Assembly: GCA_017541025.1 (NCBI GenBank) | Contig: JAFXZY010000069.1 | Coordinates: 1-44,211 of the forward strand | Length of the DNA stretch: 44,211 bases | Direction of reading: 5' to 3' | From: Bacteroidaceae bacterium | Lineage (GTDB): Bacteria > Bacteroidota > Bacteroidia > Bacteroidales > Bacteroidaceae | Shown: one piece after another, positions 7,549 through 17,689 of the stretch | How the letters are laid out: the number at the start of each line of letters is the position of its first letter | Numbering within the stretch: the first letter of the stretch is position 1 | Notes under the pieces: model-generated | Told to the model about the DNA's origin: nothing | Seen by the model: the letters and a program-made list of their open reading frames with translations, nothing else | Database searches by the model: none | Position numbers and translations under genes: made by a program

Positions 7549-9224
7549 AAAAATATCTTATTATACTCCTTTATACATTATTATATATTGTTCCATCTCA
7601 GGCACAATCTCCCAAATGGTTGAAAAAAGTGAGAGGTGCGCAGGTAGCCGTAATGGTTTACAATAAAAGTGGCGAGATGAAGGAAATACAAGGCGTTTTT
7701 TGTGATGAGCAAGGAACACTACTCACAGAATATGATGCCCTGAAACTCGCTACGCGAGCCGTAGTAGTAGATACAAACGGAAAAGAATATCCGGTAAAAG
7801 AAATCTTGGGTGCTAACGCTATGTATAATGTCGCTAAATTGCAGGTTGAACCTCAGAAAGATAAAATTACATATCTGAATCCCACATCAGTAGCGACTCA
7901 GGAAAAGAGCACAGTATACATTCTACCGAACATTAAAGCAGGCAAGAATGCACAATGTACAGCGGATGCCATTACTAAAGCAGAAACGTTTAAGGAAACC
8001 TATTATTACTATACCCTCGGCAGCCCTGCAAATGAACGGCTGCAAAACAGTGCCGTACTGAACGAGAATGGTGAAATGATAGGTTTGCTTCAGTTGGCAG
8101 CAAAGGAAGGAAACAATGCATACGTTATTGACGGCAAATTTATTGCCGACCTGAAGATAAAGGCCATGGATGCAGGTAACAACGATCTGAAAGCCATCTA
8201 CATAAAAAAAGCCCTTCCTGAAACAGAAGATGATGCATTGACCTACCTGTATCTATTGGATAGAAAAGACAGCAGCACATTCATGGCAAACGTTGAGGAA
8301 TTTATCCTGAAATACCCCACAAACACTTCAGGCAGGATATTGAAAGCAGAAAGCTTAATTGAATCAGGCAAATGTGCTGAAGCCGACAAGATTTATGCAG
8401 AAGCCCTAAACACAGACGGCATCAACAAAGATGAAGTGCTTTATTCAAAAGCCAAGGCAATTTATTCACTGAATCTGAACAAGGCATATAATAAATATAA
8501 CGATTGGGATATGGAAAAGGCATTGGAAGAGACAAAGAATGCCTACAATTGCAATCCATTGCCCATATATACACAACAAGAAGCCAACTGTCTTTTTGTA
8601 CTGAAACGCTACGAAGAGGCATACGAAAAATTTCTCTCTTTGACAAAAACCAACCTGCGTTCTTCTGATGTGTTTCTAAATGCTGCCCAATGTCTGATTA
8701 TCCAGAATAAGGAAGAAGGTGTGCTTGAATTACTCGACAGCGCCCTTGCCTGTTATAGCAAACCTTACCCTTTAGCCGCTGCCAATACTATTCTGATACG
8801 AGCAGACTATTTAGCAAAAGCAGACAAAAACAAAGAAGCTGTGTTGGGGCTGAATGAATATGAGCGCTTGGCTGGAGGCAACCTGAATGCTAACTTCTAC
8901 TATGGAAGAGAACAGTTGGAGATAAAAGCTCGCATGTATCCTCAAGCACTCTCCGACATAGAAAAAGCTATGTCGCTTGAGCCAAAAGAACCCCTGTACT
9001 ATGTAGAGGCAGCAGCCCTTAACTACAGGATAGGACAATTGGATGATACCATTGAATATGCGAAGAAGGCCATTGCCATAGATGACAAGTTCCCTGATGC
9101 CTACCGCATTATAGGTGTCTGCTACAATCAGAAAGGCAATAAGGCCGAGGCCAAGAAATTCTTACAAAAGGCCGTCGACTTGGGTGACACCTTAGCTTCG
9201 GGCATTATTGACAAAATGAAGTGA
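7545..9224 (+). CDS. Exported pseudoprotease-TPR protein
   Basis: The 559-residue protein starts with a signal peptide (MKKYLIILLYTLLYIVPSQAQ). Residues 25-210 look like a trypsin/HtrA-like double beta-barrel (GVFCDEQGTLLTEYDAL, KEILGANAMYNVAKLQV, VLNENGEMIGLLQLA), but the catalytic His and the GNSGG-type Ser loop are not present in recognisable form (the position reads LQNSAVLNENG), so the fold is probably inactive. From about residue 220 to the end there are multiple tetratricopeptide repeats, the clearest being PQALSDIEKAMSLEPKEPLY and DAYRIIGVCYNQKGNKAEA. A scaffolding role in the cell envelope is likely. It overlaps recN by 4 bases and the GTG start of tilS overlaps its stop. Confidence 0.75.
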   Translation: MKKYLIILLYTLLYIVPSQAQSPKWLKKVRGAQVAVMVYNKSGEMKEIQGVFCDEQGTLLTEYDALKLATRAVVVDTNGKEYPVKEILGANAMYNVAKLQVEPQKDKITYLNPTSVATQEKSTVYILPNIKAGKNAQCTADAITKAETFKETYYYYTLGSPANERLQNSAVLNENGEMIGLLQLAAKEGNNAYVIDGKFIADLKIKAMDAGNNDLKAIYIKKALPETEDDALTYLYLLDRKDSSTFMANVEEFILKYPTNTSGRILKAESLIESGKCAEADKIYAEALNTDGINKDEVLYSKAKAIYSLNLNKAYNKYNDWDMEKALEETKNAYNCNPLPIYTQQEANCLFVLKRYEEAYEKFLSLTKTNLRSSDVFLNAAQCLIIQNKEEGVLELLDSALACYSKPYPLAAANTILIRADYLAKADKNKEAVLGLNEYERLAGGNLNANFYYGREQLEIKARMYPQALSDIEKAMSLEPKEPLYYVEAAALNYRIGQLDDTIEYAKKAIAIDDKFPDAYRIIGVCYNQKGNKAEAKKFLQKAVDLGDTLASGIIDKMK

Positions 9225-10513
9225 TAGAGAAGATAAGAGAATACATAGAGGCAAATCAGATATTCAGCCAGGAAGGGTTGGTTCTTGTGGGAGTAAGCGG
9301 AGGGGCAGATTCTGTCGCTCTTCTGTTAATCCTGAAAGACTTAGGTTACCATATTCAGGCTCTTCATTGCAATTTCCACCTCAGGCAGGAAGAATCAGAC
9401 AGGGACGAGCAATTTGTCTCAGAACTTTGCAAGAAAAATAGCATTCCCTTACTGATAAAGAATTTTGATGCCAAAGAATATGCTGTAAGGAACAGCATTA
9501 GCATTGAGATGGCTGCCAGAGACCTCAGATATAAATGGTTCTACGAAGTACAGTCACAAACCAACGCTCAATGTATTGCTGTTGCCCATCACAAAAACGA
9601 CCAGGCAGAAACACTGCTGCTGAACTTAATCAGAGGAACAGGAATACGTGGTCTGGCAGGTATGTACCCCATACGGAACAAAATAGCACGCCCCCTTCTC
9701 TGCGTTACTCGTCAGGAGGTGATTGACTATCTGGCTCAAATAAAACAAGCCCATGTTACCGACAGCACCAATATGAAGAAAGATGCCACAAGGAACAGAA
9801 TCCGCATGGACATCTTACCGCTTTTAGCTGCAATAAATCCTAACATTATCAATACGCTTTCTGAAACTTGCAGTATTATGATGTCAAGCATTCCCTTTTA
9901 TGATCAGGCTGTTCAAGAGGAACTGAAACAAGTGAAAGCAAATGATGCAGAACTTAACATCAGGGCATTACTGGAAAGCAAGAATTCTGCCGTTATAATA
10001 TATGAATGGCTGAAAGACAAAGGATTTACCAATTCACAACAAACGGAGATTGCAAAATCACTAGGTAGTACATCGGGTAAAATATGGGAAAGCAAGACGC
10101 ACCGTCTTTTAAAGGATAGGAACAAGCTAATTCTTCAAGAGAATAATAAGGAAGCCTTAGTGCCACAAATTATACAAGAAGAGGTTGACCATATTTCTGA
10201 AACCGGTCCCGGCATAGCCTACTTTGATAAAGAAAAAATCACTTCACCCATCACCTATCGGAGAGCAAGGGAAGGTGATTGGTTTATTCCCTTTGGCATG
10301 AAAGGGAAGAAATTGATAAGTGACTATCTTACAGATGTTAAAGCTACCAGATTCGAAAAAGAAAGACAAATTCTTGCCCTATGCGGCGAAGACGTTATCT
10401 GGGTAGTCGGGCACAGGTCCGACAACAGGTACCGGGTGGATGAGAATACCCGTCGGATACTACGTTTAAGAGCCCCTCTCCCCGATCCTCCCCCAAATGG
10501 GAGGGAGTCTTAG
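9221..10513 (+). CDS. tilS: tRNA(Ile)-lysidine synthetase
   Basis: TilS attaches lysine to C34 of the CAU-anticodon tRNA-Ile so that it reads AUA. The 430-residue product carries the PP-loop ATP pyrophosphatase motif SGGADS at residues 26-31, HCNFHLRQEESDRDEQFV, AVAHHKNDQAETLLLNLIRGTGIRGL, and a C-terminal TilS domain (ITYRRAREGDWF, KKLISDYL). The start is GTG at 9221, whose GTGA overlaps the stop of the TPR gene; no better ATG precedes the PP-loop. The last dozen codons (APLPDPPPNGRES) do not look like TilS and are encoded by a GC-rich interspersed repeat (10472-10509), so the natural C-terminus has been replaced or extended by the repeat. Confidence 0.96.
   Translation: MIEKIREYIEANQIFSQEGLVLVGVSGGADSVALLLILKDLGYHIQALHCNFHLRQEESDRDEQFVSELCKKNSIPLLIKNFDAKEYAVRNSISIEMAARDLRYKWFYEVQSQTNAQCIAVAHHKNDQAETLLLNLIRGTGIRGLAGMYPIRNKIARPLLCVTRQEVIDYLAQIKQAHVTDSTNMKKDATRNRIRMDILPLLAAINPNIINTLSETCSIMMSSIPFYDQAVQEELKQVKANDAELNIRALLESKNSAVIIYEWLKDKGFTNSQQTEIAKSLGSTSGKIWESKTHRLLKDRNKLILQENNKEALVPQIIQEEVDHISETGPGIAYFDKEKITSPITYRRAREGDWFIPFGMKGKKLISDYLTDVKATRFEKERQILALCGEDVIWVVGHRSDNRYRVDENTRRILRLRAPLPDPPPNGRES
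10472..10509. repeat. GC-rich short interspersed repeat, copy 1 (end of tilS)
   Basis: This C-rich element of about 38 bases (GCCCCTCTCCCCGATCCTCC followed by the complement of its own beginning) contains a short imperfect hairpin. Its reverse complement aligns with the elements at 16610-16641 and 23262-23290. It supplies the final codons of tilS. Confidence 0.7.
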
Positions 10514-10614
10514 GAAGATTAAATGTTAAAGAAATTCCCGTTAATCCGAAAGGCTTCAATTTTAATTATGATTTTAAACTTTGAATTTGATTTATATTTT
10601 TGAATTTATAGACT

Positions 10615-11721
10615 ATGAGTATGATAAAATGCCCCGAATGTGGCGAGAGAGTGTCTACGATGGCTGGCACATGTCCACATTGTGGAATTAAGATTGCAGG
10701 AAACCTGAAACAATGTCCCAACTGTAATGAATACTGCCTGAATTCTCAGGACAGGTGTCCCTACTGCGAAACTACCCTGTCCGTAGTTACAGAAGAAGTT
10801 GTTGACCATCAAGTGGAGGACACGACTTCTCCCACAGAAACACAGGAAAGGCCCGCCAAGAAAAGCAACAAAACCCTTATATTCTCTATAACTTTCGCGG
10901 TACTTCTAATCATAATCTTTGGCGGACTGTTTTATCTTGACTATAAAAACAGCGCCGAAAGGGAGGAAGCAGAATTTTCTAGACTTGAGAACACCTCCAA
11001 CCCCGAATACTATAACGACTTCCTTGCAAAATATCCCAAAAGCAAACATTATCAGGAGGTTAAAGAGCGTCTGAATGTTCTGTTGGACGAAACAGAAGAA
11101 TGGGAAAAGATGCTTAAGAATATTGACCGTTCCGAAATTGAGAAGTTTATGAATGCCCACCCATACTCCAGACGACTGCAAATATGTAAGGATATGATAG
11201 ACTCCATTGATTGGAATGAAGCTACTAAATTGAACACCGAAGAGGCTTTTGTCAACTATCTGAATACACACCCTGATGGTAAATATGCAGAAGATGCCTC
11301 TCAGAAAAAGAACGAGTTAGGACTGATGAGGATTACCGTTCAGGATAAAGCCATCATAAGAAGTACTCTTGAAAATTTCTTTACCGTTGCCATGAGCCGA
11401 CAGGACGTTGCCCTTATCTCAGAGGCAATATCTGAGAAGATGGAAAACTTCTGTGGTACCCAAGACGCAACACCTGAACAGATTATTGCTTTCGCCAAGA
11501 GCAAGATGGCAGTCGATGTTATGGGATTCCATTATACAATCGGAGATAATTTCTCCGTTCGTAAGCAGACAATCTCTGACGGCACAACCGGATACGCCGT
11601 AGAGTTTACCCTGCAGGAAATTATTTCCCGATCAGATACCAATCAGCCAAACACTAAATCATACCAAGTATCCGCCCTTCTGAATGCAGACCATAAGATA
11701 GTTAGGATGAATATCAAATAG
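10615..11721 (+). CDS. Zinc-ribbon single-pass membrane protein
   Basis: The 368-residue protein has two N-terminal zinc ribbons: CPECG...CPHCG (residues 6-24) and CPNCN...CPYCE (about 34-53). An acidic linker precedes one transmembrane helix (TLIFSITFAVLLIIIFGGLFYL, near residues 85-106). The remainder is predicted to lie outside the membrane: a helical, TPR-like region containing YYNDFLAKYPKSKHYQEV and FVNYLNTHPDGKYAEDA, then a C-terminal alpha+beta domain of about 120 residues. Zinc-ribbon plus one membrane span plus a sensor-like outer domain is common in Bacteroidetes, but the function is unknown to me. It starts about 100 bases after tilS, so may have its own promoter; an A/T-rich leader is present but no clear TAnnTTTG. 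Confidence 0.75.
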   Translation: MSMIKCPECGERVSTMAGTCPHCGIKIAGNLKQCPNCNEYCLNSQDRCPYCETTLSVVTEEVVDHQVEDTTSPTETQERPAKKSNKTLIFSITFAVLLIIIFGGLFYLDYKNSAEREEAEFSRLENTSNPEYYNDFLAKYPKSKHYQEVKERLNVLLDETEEWEKMLKNIDRSEIEKFMNAHPYSRRLQICKDMIDSIDWNEATKLNTEEAFVNYLNTHPDGKYAEDASQKKNELGLMRITVQDKAIIRSTLENFFTVAMSRQDVALISEAISEKMENFCGTQDATPEQIIAFAKSKMAVDVMGFHYTIGDNFSVRKQTISDGTTGYAVEFTLQEIISRSDTNQPNTKSYQVSALLNADHKIVRMNIK

Positions 11722-11796
11722 TGCACTCTTTCATCGTTTAGATTACTTTTTCTGCACAAATAAATGAATTTTCTTCATAAAGCAGTTATTTTTAGC

Positions 11797-11804
11797 TAAT
11801 TTTG
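11797..11804 (+). promoter_or_regulatory. -7 element upstream of the glucosaminidase gene
   Basis: TAATTTTG matches TAnnTTTG and lies 20-25 bases before the ATGs at 11825 and 11828. It overlaps an upstream in-frame GTG at 11804, which argues against that GTG as the start. The -33 half is weak. Confidence 0.45.
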
Positions 11805-11824
11805 TGCCCGAAATTGAAAAACTG

Positions 11825-12748
11825 ATGATGAAGTCAAGGCTATTTAGTATCTTTTCGCTACTCTTGTTCTTGCATTTAACCATTTATGCTCAGAGGACAA
11901 ACCAAGCCTATTGGTCATACATAGACCAATATAAAGGTTTAGCCATAGAGCAGATGAAGAAACATCGCATCCCTGCCAGCATAACCTTAGCGCAAGGGCT
12001 GTTGGAAAGCGGAGCCGGACGGAGTACGCTGGCGACAAAGGCAAATAACCACTTCGGCATTAAGGTTAGCGGATACTGGACAGGACCATACGTTCTGAAG
12101 AACGATGATGCACCGAACGAGAAGTTCCGCAAATACAGGAATGCAAGAGAAAGCTACGAAGACCATTCCAAGTTCCTTCAGGGAAGACGCTATCAGGGAC
12201 TTTTTCAGTTAAAGATTACTGATTACAGAGGATGGGCAAGAGGTCTTAAAGCCGCTGGATATGCCACATCACCCACCTATGCCGAGTCTTTGATTAGAAT
12301 CATCGAAATGTATAACCTGTATCAGTTTGACACAGGAAAATACAATCAGGAGAAGAAAGTGGTGACCTCTGTCAGCAAGGCGCAGGACTCTTTCTTCCAG
12401 AAGCATACCGTTTACGCGCACAACAAGAATTATTTTATCATTGTGGAGATTGGTGACAACATGGCAACCATAAGCAAAGAAACAGGTGTTAGCCTGAAGA
12501 AGCTTTACCAATACAACGACCTTCCGCTTGATTATGCTCCTACGCAAGGAGATCTTATCTACCTGAAGAAGAAGCAGAAATGTGCCAGCAAGCAGTTTAA
12601 GAAGAACCCCATCCATATAGTGGAACAAAACCAAAGTCTGTTTGACATCTCTCAGCTTTACGGCATTCGCCTGAAGTACCTTTATAAAATGAATGATTTC
12701 ACCCCGTCGCACGAGATTAAGCCAGGCGACATTATTAGGATAAGATAA
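11825..12748 (+). CDS. Secreted N-acetylglucosaminidase (GH73-type) with LysM repeats
   Basis: This protein of about 307 residues hydrolyses the peptidoglycan glycan chain. It starts with a signal peptide (MMKSRLFSIFSLLLFLHLTIYAQ), followed by a glucosaminidase domain with the motif ASITLAQGLLESGAGRSTLA, where the Glu of LLESGAG is the likely catalytic acid, then NNHFGIK and YEDHSKFL. The C-terminal third holds two LysM modules (around KNYFIIVEIGDNMATISKETG and HIVEQNQSLFDISQLYG) that bind peptidoglycan. The double ATG at 11825/11828 was chosen because upstream codons overlap a promoter element. The next gene, an ABC-F ATPase, starts 12 bases after the stop. Confidence 0.9.
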   Translation: MMKSRLFSIFSLLLFLHLTIYAQRTNQAYWSYIDQYKGLAIEQMKKHRIPASITLAQGLLESGAGRSTLATKANNHFGIKVSGYWTGPYVLKNDDAPNEKFRKYRNARESYEDHSKFLQGRRYQGLFQLKITDYRGWARGLKAAGYATSPTYAESLIRIIEMYNLYQFDTGKYNQEKKVVTSVSKAQDSFFQKHTVYAHNKNYFIIVEIGDNMATISKETGVSLKKLYQYNDLPLDYAPTQGDLIYLKKKQKCASKQFKKNPIHIVEQNQSLFDISQLYGIRLKYLYKMNDFTPSHEIKPGDIIRIR

Positions 12749-14377
<1,629 letters not shown>

Positions 14378-14422
14378 CTGACAAAGTAGCAATTGGCACA
14401 CTTTTTGTAAAACATTTGTCAG
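14378..14422 (+). promoter_or_regulatory. Inverted repeat in the grpE upstream region
   Basis: CTGACAAA (14378-14385) and TTTGTCAG (14415-14422) are perfect 8-base complements, 29 bases apart, between the ABC-F stop and the grpE start. It is not a CIRCE element. It could be an operator for the grpE-dnaJ unit or chance; no other evidence is visible. Confidence 0.3.
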
Positions 14423-14441
14423 AACAAATATATACAAGAAA

Positions 14442-15023
14442 ATGAGCGAAGAATTGAAGAACAAAGAACAAAAAGAGCAGCAAGAGCCTCAGGAGACTAC
14501 TGCCAATGCTCAGACTGAAACAGATACAGAAAAAGAGGTTGGTCAGGAAACAGAGAAAGAACTTTCTGTGGAGGAGCAGTTAGAGGCTTCCAAAAAGGAG
14601 ATTGAAGAACTGAATGATAAACTTCTTCGTAAGATTGCCGAGTTTGACAATTACCGCAAGCGTACCCTCAAGGAAAAGACTGAGCTTATCCTGAATGGCG
14701 GAGAGAAAACCATTGTGGCTATCCTTCCCGTAATAGATGATATGGAACGCGCACTCAAGAACATGCAGAATGCTGATAATGTGACTGCCGTACTTGAGGG
14801 CGTAGAACTTATCTACAAGAAGTTTATGGATATACTTGGCAAGCAGGGTGTCAGTGTTATAGAAACCAAAGATGCCGACTTTGACGTAGATATCCATGAA
14901 GCCATTGCCCAATTGCCTGCTCCCACAGAAGAACTGAAGGGAAAAGTGATGGATTGCACTCTTACCGGTTACAAGTTGAATGATAAGGTAATCCGCCACT
15001 CTCAGGTGGTAGTAGGAGTGTAA
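14442..15023 (+). CDS. grpE: Nucleotide exchange factor GrpE
   Basis: GrpE releases ADP from the Hsp70 chaperone DnaK. This 193-residue protein has a Glu/Gln/Thr-rich disordered N-terminus (about residues 1-40), a long coiled-coil (EEQLEASKKEIEELNDKLLRKIAEFDNYRKRTLKEK), then the family block AILPVIDDMERAL and the C-terminal beta domain (DIHEAIAQLPAP, GKVMDCTLTGYKLNDKVIRHSQVVVG). Length is normal. dnaJ follows after 90 bases, giving the usual grpE-dnaJ pair; dnaK is not in the window. Confidence 0.97.
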   Translation: MSEELKNKEQKEQQEPQETTANAQTETDTEKEVGQETEKELSVEEQLEASKKEIEELNDKLLRKIAEFDNYRKRTLKEKTELILNGGEKTIVAILPVIDDMERALKNMQNADNVTAVLEGVELIYKKFMDILGKQGVSVIETKDADFDVDIHEAIAQLPAPTEELKGKVMDCTLTGYKLNDKVIRHSQVVVGV

Positions 15024-15032
15024 TAAGTAATG

Positions 15033-15106
15033 CATAATTCACAATTCACAATTAAGCTATGCCATATAACTGAACACATGAATTATGAATTATAATTATG
15101 AATTGA
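15033..15106. repeat. AATTATGAATT-type inverted repeat between grpE and dnaJ
   Basis: The left arm (15033-15053) carries tandem AATTCACAATTCACAATT and the right arm (15079-15105) tandem GAATTATGAATT/AATTATGAATTG units in the opposite sense, so the transcript could form an A/U-rich hairpin. The same kind of A/T-rich 9-10 bp repeat is frequent between genes in Prevotella-like genomes. Confidence 0.6.
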
Positions 15107-15113
15107 TATAACT

Positions 15114-16283
15114 ATGGCAGAGAAAAGAGATTACTATGAGGTCCTTGGCGTAGCAAAGAACGCCTCTGACGCAGAAATAAAAGCAGCCTACAAGAAGATG
15201 GCCATCAAATATCACCCAGATCGCAATCCGGGTAATAAAGAGGCCGAAGAAAAGTTCAAGGAGGCTGCCGAAGCATACGATGTGCTGCGCGACCCACAGA
15301 AACGCCAGCAGTACGACCAGTTCGGATTTGCCGGAATGGGCGGACAAGGTGGTTTCGGTGGAGCCAGCATGAATATGGATGATATATTCTCTATGTTCGG
15401 AGACATCTTTGGAGGCCATGGCGGATTCGGAGGCTTTGAGGGCTTTAGCGGATTCGGAGGCTTTGGCGGAGGTAGTGCCGGTCATAAGACCTACAAAGGA
15501 GCCGACCTTCGTCTGAAAGTTCGTCTTACACTCGAAGAAGTGGCCACCGGCGTTACCAAGAAGTTTAAAGTTCGTAAGCATGTTACCTGTACGGCATGTA
15601 ATGGTACTGGAAGTGCTGACGGTAAGAAAGAAACCTGTTCTCAGTGCAAGGGTTCCGGAAGCATTTACAAAACCATCAATTCTATGTTTGGTCGCATGCA
15701 GACGCAAACAGTTTGCCCTTCATGTAACGGAACTGGGAGTGTAATAAAGAACAAATGCCCCAAATGTAACGGCGAAGGTGTTGTAAATGGCGAAGAAATT
15801 ATCGAGGTTGCTATTCCTGCAGGTGTTGAAGACGGGATGGTTGTAACGGCAAGTGGAAAAGGGCATGCAGGAAAGCAAAACGGAGTACCAGGGGATATTC
15901 AGGTCTTCATCGAGGTAGAACCGCACAAGGAACTTCTGCGAAACGGACAAAATCTTGAATATAACCTCCTGTTGGATGTCCCAACAGCTGTTCTTGGTGG
16001 CTCTGCAGAAGTACCTACTATCGACGGTAAAGTTAAGATAAAGATTGAGCCGGGAACACAACCAGGAAAAGTGATGCGCTTGCGTGGCAAAGGTCTTCCT
16101 GCCGTTTCAGGTTACGGCTATGGTACCGGAGATTTGATTGTTAATATCGGTGTTTATGTTCCTCGCAATTTAAGCAAGGAGGAGCGTGAGATGTTCGAAA
16201 AGATGTCCGGAAGCGAAAACATGAAACCCCAAGCCGACGAAAAGGAAAGTTTCTTTAGGAAATTTAAAAAAATGTTTGAATGA
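15114..16283 (+). CDS. dnaJ: Chaperone DnaJ (Hsp40)
   Basis: DnaJ delivers unfolded substrates to DnaK and stimulates its ATPase. The 389-residue product is a complete class I Hsp40: J domain at residues 1-70 with the HPD motif (YHPDRNPG), a Gly/Phe-rich linker (about 75-125), a zinc-binding domain with four CxxCxGxG repeats ([32 protein letters not shown]) and the C-terminal substrate-binding domains ([22 protein letters not shown]). It follows grpE and its TGA overlaps the folC ATG by 4 bases. Confidence 0.98.
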   Translation: MAEKRDYYEVLGVAKNASDAEIKAAYKKMAIKYHPDRNPGNKEAEEKFKEAAEAYDVLRDPQKRQQYDQFGFAGMGGQGGFGGASMNMDDIFSMFGDIFGGHGGFGGFEGFSGFGGFGGGSAGHKTYKGADLRLKVRLTLEEVATGVTKKFKVRKHVTCTACNGTGSADGKKETCSQCKGSGSIYKTINSMFGRMQTQTVCPSCNGTGSVIKNKCPKCNGEGVVNGEEIIEVAIPAGVEDGMVVTASGKGHAGKQNGVPGDIQVFIEVEPHKELLRNGQNLEYNLLLDVPTAVLGGSAEVPTIDGKVKIKIEPGTQPGKVMRLRGKGLPAVSGYGYGTGDLIVNIGVYVPRNLSKEEREMFEKMSGSENMKPQADEKESFFRKFKKMFE

Positions 16284-17581
16284 CATATCAGGAAGCAACA
16301 ACATACCTGTTTAATGCCGCCCCGCTATTTCAGGATATCGGGGCGGGTGCATATAAGGAAGGATTAAGTAACACTCACCTTCTTGACGAGTACTTTAACC
16401 ACCCCCACAGAAACTATCGCACCATACACGTAGGTGGCACCAACGGTAAAGGAAGTACCAGCCATACGTTGGCAGCAATCCTTCAGTCGGAAGGCTACCG
16501 TGTTGGCTTATATACGAGCCCTCATCTTGTGGATTTCCGCGAGAGGATTCGTGTCAATGGGAAGATGATAAGCAAGAAGCGGGTTGTGGAATTTGTCAAT
16601 GAATTAAAAGCCTCCCTCCTCGGGGGGAGGATAGAGGGGGGCTACTCCTTCTTTGAACTTGCAACAGCATTAGCATTCCAATATTTTGCTGAAGAAAAGG
16701 TTGACGTGGCTGTGATTGAAGTGGGTTTAGGCGGTCGGCTTGACTGTACCAACATCATACACCCCGACCTCTCCATTATTACAAACATCAGTTTCGACCA
16801 TATTCAGTTTCTTGGTGATACACTTCCGAAAATAGCCCATGAAAAAGCGGGCATAATTAAGCACAACGTCCCTGCCATTGTTGGTGAGGCTGGAGATAAG
16901 GACGTCAGAGAGGTTTTTGAGAAAGAAGCACAGGAAGTTGATACAGAACTTATCTTTGCTGAAGAAGACGAGGAATTAATGGATTATAATCTGTCACCTG
17001 TAAGCGGATACACCTACCAGACAAAAACATTTGGTGAACTGCACGGACATCTGGGCGGCTATTGCCAGGTGAAAAACATCAAGACCATCCTGGCGGCTGT
17101 TAAGGTCCTGAACAGATGTGGTTACACCATAGGAACAGACGCTGTTAAGAAAGGTGTTGCACATGTTTGTGAACTTACAGGTCTGATGGGAAGATGGCAA
17201 ACCATAAGCAACCAACCACTTACCATTTGCGATACAGGCCACAACGTAGGAGGAATGCAGTACATCGCAAAACAGCTTCAGGAAACACCCCACAACAAGC
17301 TTCATATAATAATAGGTATGGTGAATGACAAGGACGTAAACACCGTCTTGTCCATGCTGCCCAAAGATGCCATTTATTATTTTACACAAGCAAGTGTAAA
17401 AAGGGCAATGCCAGTGGAAGATTTCTCTATAATTGCACAAAAACATGGTCTTCACGGAACTTGTTATGCAAATGTTGAGAATGCATATAATGCGGCTAAA
17501 CAAAATGCAGAGAAAAACGACCTTATTTTCATTGGAGGCAGCACATTTATCGTTGCCGATATGTTATATAACATGTTTTGA
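16280..17581 (+). CDS. folC: Bifunctional folylpolyglutamate synthase / dihydrofolate synthase
   Basis: FolC adds glutamate to dihydropteroate and then to folates. The 433-residue protein has the Mur-ligase P-loop [12 protein letters not shown] near residue 53, the second conserved region [31 protein letters not shown] and HEKAGIIK, and the C-terminal ligase domain ([17 protein letters not shown]). A short stretch around residues 110-123 ([17 protein letters not shown]) is encoded by a GC-rich interspersed repeat (16610-16641) that has been inserted in frame just before the conserved [11 protein letters not shown] block. The frame stays open and all motifs are intact, so the enzyme is probably active with a longer surface loop. 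Its ATG overlaps the dnaJ stop. Confidence 0.95.
   Translation: MTYQEATTYLFNAAPLFQDIGAGAYKEGLSNTHLLDEYFNHPHRNYRTIHVGGTNGKGSTSHTLAAILQSEGYRVGLYTSPHLVDFRERIRVNGKMISKKRVVEFVNELKASLLGGRIEGGYSFFELATALAFQYFAEEKVDVAVIEVGLGGRLDCTNIIHPDLSIITNISFDHIQFLGDTLPKIAHEKAGIIKHNVPAIVGEAGDKDVREVFEKEAQEVDTELIFAEEDEELMDYNLSPVSGYTYQTKTFGELHGHLGGYCQVKNIKTILAAVKVLNRCGYTIGTDAVKKGVAHVCELTGLMGRWQTISNQPLTICDTGHNVGGMQYIAKQLQETPHNKLHIIIGMVNDKDVNTVLSMLPKDAIYYFTQASVKRAMPVEDFSIIAQKHGLHGTCYANVENAYNAAKQNAEKNDLIFIGGSTFIVADMLYNMF
16610..16641. repeat. GC-rich short interspersed repeat, copy 2 (inside folC)
   Basis: The element reads GCCTCCCTCCTCGGGGGGAG and continues with GATAGAGGGGGGC. It aligns with the reverse complement of the element at the end of tilS and with the one at 23262-23290. 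It lies in frame within folC. Confidence 0.7.
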
Positions 17582-17623
17582 TGTTTTTTCGCTGTTAATG
17601 TGAATTAATTTTTGTCCATAGGT

Positions 17624-17654
17624 TTTGGTTTTTGATAAATTATTTGTAAGTTTG
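17624..17654 (+). promoter_or_regulatory. Promoter of the galactose cluster
   Basis: TTTG at 17624-17627, a 19-base spacer and TAAGTTTG at 17647-17654 match the Bacteroidetes consensus, 35 bases before the galM ATG. No similar element was noted ahead of the sugar porter or galK, so one transcript probably covers galM to galK. Confidence 0.6.
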
Positions 17655-17689
17655 CAGATATATTTTTCAATAATAACTTTTCATAACCA

